The notes beneath the pieces were generated by a model. It searched no databases. It was not told where the DNA came from and saw only the letters and a program-made list of their open reading frames with translations. Source: Streptomyces sp. RKAG293 (GTDB taxonomy: Bacteria > Actinomycetota > Actinomycetes > Streptomycetales > Streptomycetaceae). From it: a DNA stretch of 64,000 nt. The position numbers and the translations under genes were made by a program. The DNA is taken from NCBI RefSeq assembly GCF_023701745.1, contig NZ_JAJOZB010000001.1, positions 1,240,001-1,304,000 of the forward strand, in the 5' to 3' direction. This document shows positions 60,226 to 64,000 of the stretch, in pieces (within the stretch, counting starts at the first letter, position 1; the number at the start of each line of letters is the position of its first letter).

Positions 60226-61014
60226 TCAGCCGTCGTCGCGGTCGCCTGCGGGGGTTCTGCGCAGCAGATAGGTGTCCATGATCCAGCCCTTGCGGGCGCG
60301 GGCCTCGGCGCGCAGCGTCTGGATGCGGTCCGAGACGTCGGGCAGCGGTCCCGCGACGAGGATCTCGTCCGGTGTGCCCAGGTACGCGCCCCAGTAGATC
60401 GTGACGTCGTCCCCGCCGTCCGGAAGGTGCGCGAAGGCCTGGTGCGCGTCGAGCATGACGACGACGTCGTCGGCCCCTTCGGGGAAGCCCGCGGCCAGCT
60501 GCCTGCCGGTGGTGATCTGCACGGGCCGCGCGGGGCGGTTCAGCCCGGTCCGGTGCTTGGCGGCCAGCGCCGCGACGCTGCTGATGCCGGGGATCACCTC
60601 GTAGTCGAACGCGACCGTCCCGCGGCCGAGAACGTCCTCCAGGATGCCCAGGGTGCTGTCGTACAGGGCGGGATCGCCCCACACCAGGAAGGCGCCGCAC
60701 TCGTCGTCCGCCAGCTCCGAGGTGATGAAGTGCTCGTAGATGTCGGCCCGGCGATGGCGCCAGTCACCGACGGCCGACGCGTAGACCGGTGACGGCGCCG
60801 TACGGTCCCGGTCCGGGTCCTGGGCCGACACCAGCCGGTGCGGGCGCGTCACATGCTGTTCGATGATGTCGTGGCGCAGCTGGACCAGGTCCGACTTCTC
60901 CTCGCCCTTGTCCAGCACGAAGAACACGTCGGCCTGATTGAGCGCCTTGACCGCCTGCAGCGTCAGATGGTCCGGGTCGCCCGCGCCGATACCGATGACA
61001 AAGATCTTTCTCAC
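60226..61014 (-). CDS. cobF: Precorrin-6A synthase, deacetylating (CobF)
   Basis: A 262-aa SAM-dependent methyltransferase of the tetrapyrrole methylase fold. It methylates C1 of precorrin-5 and releases acetate to give precorrin-6A. The N-terminal FVIGIGAGDPDHLTLQAVKA, the GAFLVWGDPALYDST loop and VIPGISSVAALAA are the family's substrate and SAM contacts; the insert LDKGEEKSDLVQLRHDI is typical of CobF. The start is GTG at 61014. It lies 81 bp downstream of the DUF4430 gene, so the cobalamin riboswitch in front of that gene may also control cobF. Confidence 0.93.
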   Translation of the reverse strand: MRKIFVIGIGAGDPDHLTLQAVKALNQADVFFVLDKGEEKSDLVQLRHDIIEQHVTRPHRLVSAQDPDRDRTAPSPVYASAVGDWRHRRADIYEHFITSELADDECGAFLVWGDPALYDSTLGILEDVLGRGTVAFDYEVIPGISSVAALAAKHRTGLNRPARPVQITTGRQLAAGFPEGADDVVVMLDAHQAFAHLPDGGDDVTIYWGAYLGTPDEILVAGPLPDVSDRIQTLRAEARARKGWIMDTYLLRRTPAGDRDDG

Positions 61015-61095
61015 GGCATCGAGTCTGCACCATGCGGTCGGGGCGTGACGCCGCCGGGGGCGGCCTGCGGGCTGCCGCCCCCGGCGGGCCGGGGG

Positions 61096-61587
61096 TCAGA
61101 ACGCGGTCAGGGTGAAGACGACCTTGTCACCGGTCCTGATACGGAACTGGCAGCCGCCCACGGGGGTCGGCGTGCCGTTGACGGAGATGTTCCAGTACTC
61201 GCTCGCGCCCGCCGTGTCGGCGGCTATGCGGCTGACCGCGTAGTCGTCGAACGAGGGGTACCAGGTGCCGTCCCAGGAGAAGTGCGCCCGTCTCGCCGCG
61301 TCGTCGAGCGCCGCGGTCGGGGTGGCCACCCGGCCCGGGTTGGCGCCGCCGTTGGTCCCGTCGCACCGGTGCGTGCCACCGGTGGCGGTCGTGACGTCAT
61401 GGCCGCTGGTCAGAACGATGCCGTTGAAGACCGTGTGGGTGGTGTCGACGACCGTGACCCGGACGAGCACGGGAAGCGAGGCGGCGGTGGCCGGAGTGGC
61501 GGACGCGGCGGACGCCGAGGGAGCGATCGCCGTGAAGGCGAGAGCGGCGGCGGCCAGGGCGATGCGCCGGGATGCGGTACGCAGCAC
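61096..61587 (-). CDS. Secreted DUF4430 (transcobalamin-C-like) protein, B12-riboswitch controlled
   Basis: A 163-aa exported protein. From the GTG at 61587 the first 28 residues make a clean signal peptide (LRTASRRIALAAAALAFTAI then ASA). The mature C-terminal 65 residues match DUF4430: SFDDYAVSRIAADTAGASEY, WNISVNGTPTPVGGC and FRIRTGDKVVFTLTAF. This domain is related to the C-terminal beta domain of intrinsic factor and transcobalamin. A cobalamin riboswitch lies upstream on the same strand and cobF lies downstream, so a role in binding or salvaging cobalamin outside the cell is likely. A longer start (ATG 61671) adds Gly/Arg-rich sequence without a signal peptide. The ribosome site AAAGG is 11 nt from the GTG. 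Confidence 0.8.
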   Translation of the reverse strand: MLRTASRRIALAAAALAFTAIAPSASAASATPATAASLPVLVRVTVVDTTHTVFNGIVLTSGHDVTTATGGTHRCDGTNGGANPGRVATPTAALDDAARRAHFSWDGTWYPSFDDYAVSRIAADTAGASEYWNISVNGTPTPVGGCQFRIRTGDKVVFTLTAF

Positions 61588-61744
61588 GATATGGAGAGCC
61601 TTTCGTACGGGGCCGGCGCCGGGACCCCGCACGTGTCCCCCACGGCACGTCGAACCCCTGGCGCGTTCCATGAAGGAAGCGGCAGGGGCCGGAGAACCAG
61701 GAGGGGTTCGGGCTCCACGCTGCAGACCATGACAGTGAGAAGCA

Positions 61745-61905
61745 GTGCACGTCGTACGGCGGGCTCTCCGGCTCGCAGCGCGGAACGCTGCTCACGGTTG
61801 CAGGTCAGCGCCGGATTCCCACCGGCTTTCCCCACTCGCGGACGCATGAAATTGTCGGCCCCGCCGCCCGTCGGACGGCCGGAACCGGTCGCATCGTACG
61901 GCCCG
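61745..61905 (-). promoter_or_regulatory. Cobalamin riboswitch upstream of the DUF4430 gene
   Basis: Reading the minus strand, the core has GGGGAAAGCCGGTGGGAATC, then CGGCGCTGACCTGCAACCG (about 61833 to 61791), the B12-box hallmark. GAGCCGGAGAGCCCGCC follows at 61774-61758, the second conserved element. The 5' helices extend toward 61905; the exact edge is uncertain. It reads toward the secreted DUF4430 gene and probably cobF. Confidence 0.88.
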
Positions 61906-62035
61906 CCGCGCCTCGCGCACCACCCCTGTTTCCGGGTACTCGAGCGGGCCACGGGGCGGGACGAGCCGGTGTCCCATTTCACCGTCCGGTAGCTGAACAA
62001 TGCTGACCCGGCGGCCCCTTTGGCCATAGGCTGGA

Positions 62036-62235
62036 CGGTGCAGCTGGTTCGCCCTGTCCGCCAGACAGGCGCGTCGTAAGAGGGAACCCGGTGGAATTCC
62101 GGGACTGCCCCGCAGCGGTGAGTGGGAACGACCGCCGTCATACGCACTGGGACCCGAGCCGGGATCTGGGAAGCGACGGCCAGTAGGTGTCTCGTGTCCG
62201 TACGAGACGCGCCCGCGAGTCCGAAGACCTGCCAC
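62036..62235 (+). promoter_or_regulatory. Cobalamin riboswitch upstream of metE
   Basis: On the plus strand GAGGGAACCCGGTGGAATTC, GGGACTGCCCCGCAGCGGTG (about 62080-62121) and the later GAGTCCGAAGACCTGCC (62217-62233) are the conserved parts of the cobalamin aptamer. It precedes metE by about 180 nt. Cobalamin would switch off this B12-independent methionine synthase, the classic logic when MetH is available. Confidence 0.92.
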
Positions 62236-62360
62236 TGCCCGCGCGCCCCCAACGGCGCACGGTGATTCCGGAGACCTCGAGGGCGGGTCGGAGTACACAT
62301 CAGGCGGGCACGTGCGGCGTTCCGGCGCTTCAGCGACGTGATCCCGTCCGGTCTGTGGTC

Positions 62361-62410
62361 CCTTCGCGCCGTCGATTCTCCCGGGGTCCTATGGGAGACA
62401 CTCGCGAAGG
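62361..62410 (+). promoter_or_regulatory. Hairpin covering the metE ribosome-binding site
   Basis: CCTTCGCG (62361-62368) pairs perfectly with CGCGAAGG (62403-62410), and inside it TCTCCC (62377-62382) pairs with GGGAGA (62393-62398). The right outer arm includes AAGG of the AAGGAG ribosome site 6-12 nt before the ATG. This is a plausible translational off-state for the upstream riboswitch. Confidence 0.6.
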
Positions 62411-62418
62411 AGAGTTCC

Positions 62419-64000
62419 ATGACCAGCACGTCCGCCACCGCACGCTCGACCGTGCACGGCTACCCCCGGCAGGGCCGGAACCGGGAGCTGAAGAAGGCGA
62501 TCGAGGGCTACTGGAAGGGCGACGTCGGTGCTGACGCCCTGCGGGACGCCGCCGCTGAGCTGCGCCGCACCAACTGGCGGCAGCTCGCCGACGCCGGCAT
62601 CCAGGAGGTCCCGACCGGCGACTTCTCGTACTACGACCACGTCCTGGACACCAGCGTCATGGTCGGCGCGATTCCGGCCCGGCACCGCGCCGCGGTCGCC
62701 GCCGACGCCCTGGACGGCTATTTCGCGATGGCCCGCGGCACGCAGGACGTCGCGCCGCTCGAGATGACCAAGTGGTTCGACACCAACTACCACTACCTGG
62801 TGCCCGAGCTGGGCCCGGACACCGTCTTCAGCGCCGACTCGACCCAGCAGGTCGCCGAGCTGAAGGAAGCGCTCGCCCTCGGCCTCTCCGCGCGCCCGGT
62901 CCTCGTCGGTCCGGTCACCTACCTCCTGCTCGCCAAGCCCGCCCCCGGCGTCGCGGCGGACTTCGAACCGCTGACGCTCCTCGACCGGCTGCTGCCCGTG
63001 TACGCCGAGGTGCTCGCGGATCTGCTCGCCGCAGGGGCCGAGTGGGTGCAGCTCGACGAGCCGGCCCTGGTCCAGGACCGCACCCCGGGTGAACTCAACG
63101 CCGCCGCGCGCACCTACCGTGTGCTGGGCGGTCTCACCGACCGGCCGAAACTGCTGGTCGCGTCCTACTTCGACCGGCTGGGCGAGGCCCTGCCGATCCT
63201 CGCCAAGGCGCCCATCGACGGGCTGGCGCTGGACTTCACCGGTCCGGCCGCGGCCAACCTCGACGACCTCGCGGCCGTCGGCGGGCTGCCCGGCAAGCGC
63301 CTGCTGGCGGGTGTCGTCAACGGCCGCAACGTCTGGATCAACGACTACGAGAAGTCGCTGTCCGTCCTCGGCACGCTCCTCGGGCTGGCCGAGCGGGTCG
63401 ACGTCGCCTCCTCCTGCTCCCTGCTGCACGTCCCGCTGGACGCCACGGCCGAGCGCGACATCGACCCGCAGATCGCCCGCTGGCTGGCCTTCGCCCGGCA
63501 GAAGACCGCCGAGATCGTCACCCTGGCGCGCGGACTGTCCCAGGGCACCGACACGATCGCGGCCGAACTCGCCGCCAACCGGGCCGACCTGGCCTCCCGG
63601 GCCGGTTCCGCCCTCACCAACGACCCGGCCGTCAGAACCCGCGCCGCGGCCGTCACCGACAGCGACGCCCGCCGCTCCCAGCCCTACGAGGAACGGGCCG
63701 CCGCCCAGCGCGCCCACCTCGGGCTGCCGCTGCTGCCGACGACCACGATCGGCTCGTTCCCGCAGACCACCGAACTGCGCACCGCACGGGCCGAGCTGCG
63801 GGCCGGGCGCATCGACACCGCCGCGTACGACGCCCGTATCGAGGCCGAGATCCGCGAGGTCCTCTCCTTCCAGGAGAAGGCCGGCATCGACGTCCTGGTG
63901 CACGGCGAGCCCGAACGCAACGACATGGTGCAGTACTTCGCCGAGCAGCTGACCGGCTACCTCGCCACCCAGCACGGCTGGGTCCAGTCCTACGGGACCC
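62419..64000 (+). CDS. metE: Cobalamin-independent methionine synthase (MetE), 3' end cut off
   Basis: The first 527 codons of MetE; the family is about 750-770 aa, so roughly 230 residues lie beyond the window. It transfers a methyl group from 5-methyltetrahydropteroyl-polyglutamate to homocysteine. The N-terminal domain is clear (TVHGYPRQGRNRELKKAIEG with the folate-contacting basic residues; MTKWFDTNYHYLVPEL). The catalytic domain begins LLPTTTIGSFPQTTELRTAR near 437 and includes IDVLVHGEPERNDMVQYF. The zinc-binding His/Cys residues fall outside. GAAGGAG precedes the ATG. A cobalamin riboswitch and an RBS-masking hairpin stand upstream. Confidence 0.95.
   Translation, partial: MTSTSATARSTVHGYPRQGRNRELKKAIEGYWKGDVGADALRDAAAELRRTNWRQLADAGIQEVPTGDFSYYDHVLDTSVMVGAIPARHRAAVAADALDGYFAMARGTQDVAPLEMTKWFDTNYHYLVPELGPDTVFSADSTQQVAELKEALALGLSARPVLVGPVTYLLLAKPAPGVAADFEPLTLLDRLLPVYAEVLADLLAAGAEWVQLDEPALVQDRTPGELNAAARTYRVLGGLTDRPKLLVASYFDRLGEALPILAKAPIDGLALDFTGPAAANLDDLAAVGGLPGKRLLAGVVNGRNVWINDYEKSLSVLGTLLGLAERVDVASSCSLLHVPLDATAERDIDPQIARWLAFARQKTAEIVTLARGLSQGTDTIAAELAANRADLASRAGSALTNDPAVRTRAAAVTDSDARRSQPYEERAAAQRAHLGLPLLPTTTIGSFPQTTELRTARAELRAGRIDTAAYDARIEAEIREVLSFQEKAGIDVLVHGEPERNDMVQYFAEQLTGYLATQHGWVQSYGT

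Noticed and set aside
62389..63975. A 528-codon open frame on the minus strand at the right edge
   Set aside because: It lies antisense to metE, whose plus-strand frame is unmistakable but stays open beyond the window. The minus-strand product is low complexity.

Overview
The window is a gene-dense, very GC-rich stretch of actinomycete chromosome, most likely from a Streptomyces or close relative. The evidence is the extreme third-position GC, the pairing of a DUF397 protein with an XRE regulator and an RsbW-like ATPase, a SigB/F/G-type sigma factor, leaderless promoters, GTG and TTG starts, a HelR-type helicase and a ModB-ModC fusion. I see no rRNA, tRNA, CRISPR array, transposase or prophage gene. 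Both window edges cut genes: an NlpC/P60 C-terminus at the left and metE at the right.

Layout. 1-3188: end of a peptidoglycan hydrolase, a VOC/GNAT pair, and a signalling trio (anti-sigma-like ATPase, XRE regulator, DUF397 protein) around a shared control region. 3156-7939: biotin synthesis, bioF divergent from bioB-bioA-bioD; BioB has a Cys-rich tail. 7982-9068: a degenerate Fic-like toxin with a ribbon-helix-helix antitoxin, then a GNAT. 9159-12716: dnaE, replicative polymerase III alpha. 13014-15510: a proline-rich leader ORF and an RBS-masking hairpin ahead of two CNNM/CBS membrane proteins. 15546-20253: a perfect palindrome overlapping the helR promoter, helR, TetR plus a DJ-1/PfpI protein, and a divergent LysR. 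20460-26372: a secreted GH29 fucosidase, then a P-loop ATPase paired with a membrane-tethered periplasmic-binding-fold protein, and a small hydrophobic protein. 26543-30763: a stress sigma factor, an L,D-transpeptidase, another RsbW-like ATPase, small and membrane proteins, and a repeat-containing lipoprotein. 31062-37849: a MacA/MacB-like exporter followed by a membrane protein and an OmpR/histidine-kinase pair, with 11-bp direct repeats in front of the exporter.

38450-50846 is the standout accessory system: five genes on the minus strand, almost all joined by 4-bp ATGA overlaps. They encode a DUF4132 protein, a 1,657-aa protein of unknown fold, a MoxR AAA+ ATPase, a DUF5682-VWA fusion and a SWIM zinc-finger protein. 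The parts match the E. coli yehI(molR)/yehL/yehM/yehP/yehQ set, whose role is not established. 51023-54657 follows with a REC-PP2C phosphatase, a CHASE3-type kinase and a divergent CheY-like regulator preceded by a leaderless 53-codon ORF.

54843-59350 is a molybdenum block: a small molybdopterin-domain protein, an unknown protein, a MerR-Mop regulator, modA and modBC. 59467-64000 is cobalamin-linked: cobK, cobF, a secreted DUF4430 protein and metE. Two cobalamin riboswitches stand back to back, one reading left toward the DUF4430 protein and cobF, the other reading right into metE, where a hairpin can hide the metE ribosome-binding site. Vitamin and metal economy (biotin, molybdate, B12, perhaps Mg2+) is a recurring theme.

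Calls rest on reading the sequence and on remembered family motifs; no database search was possible.
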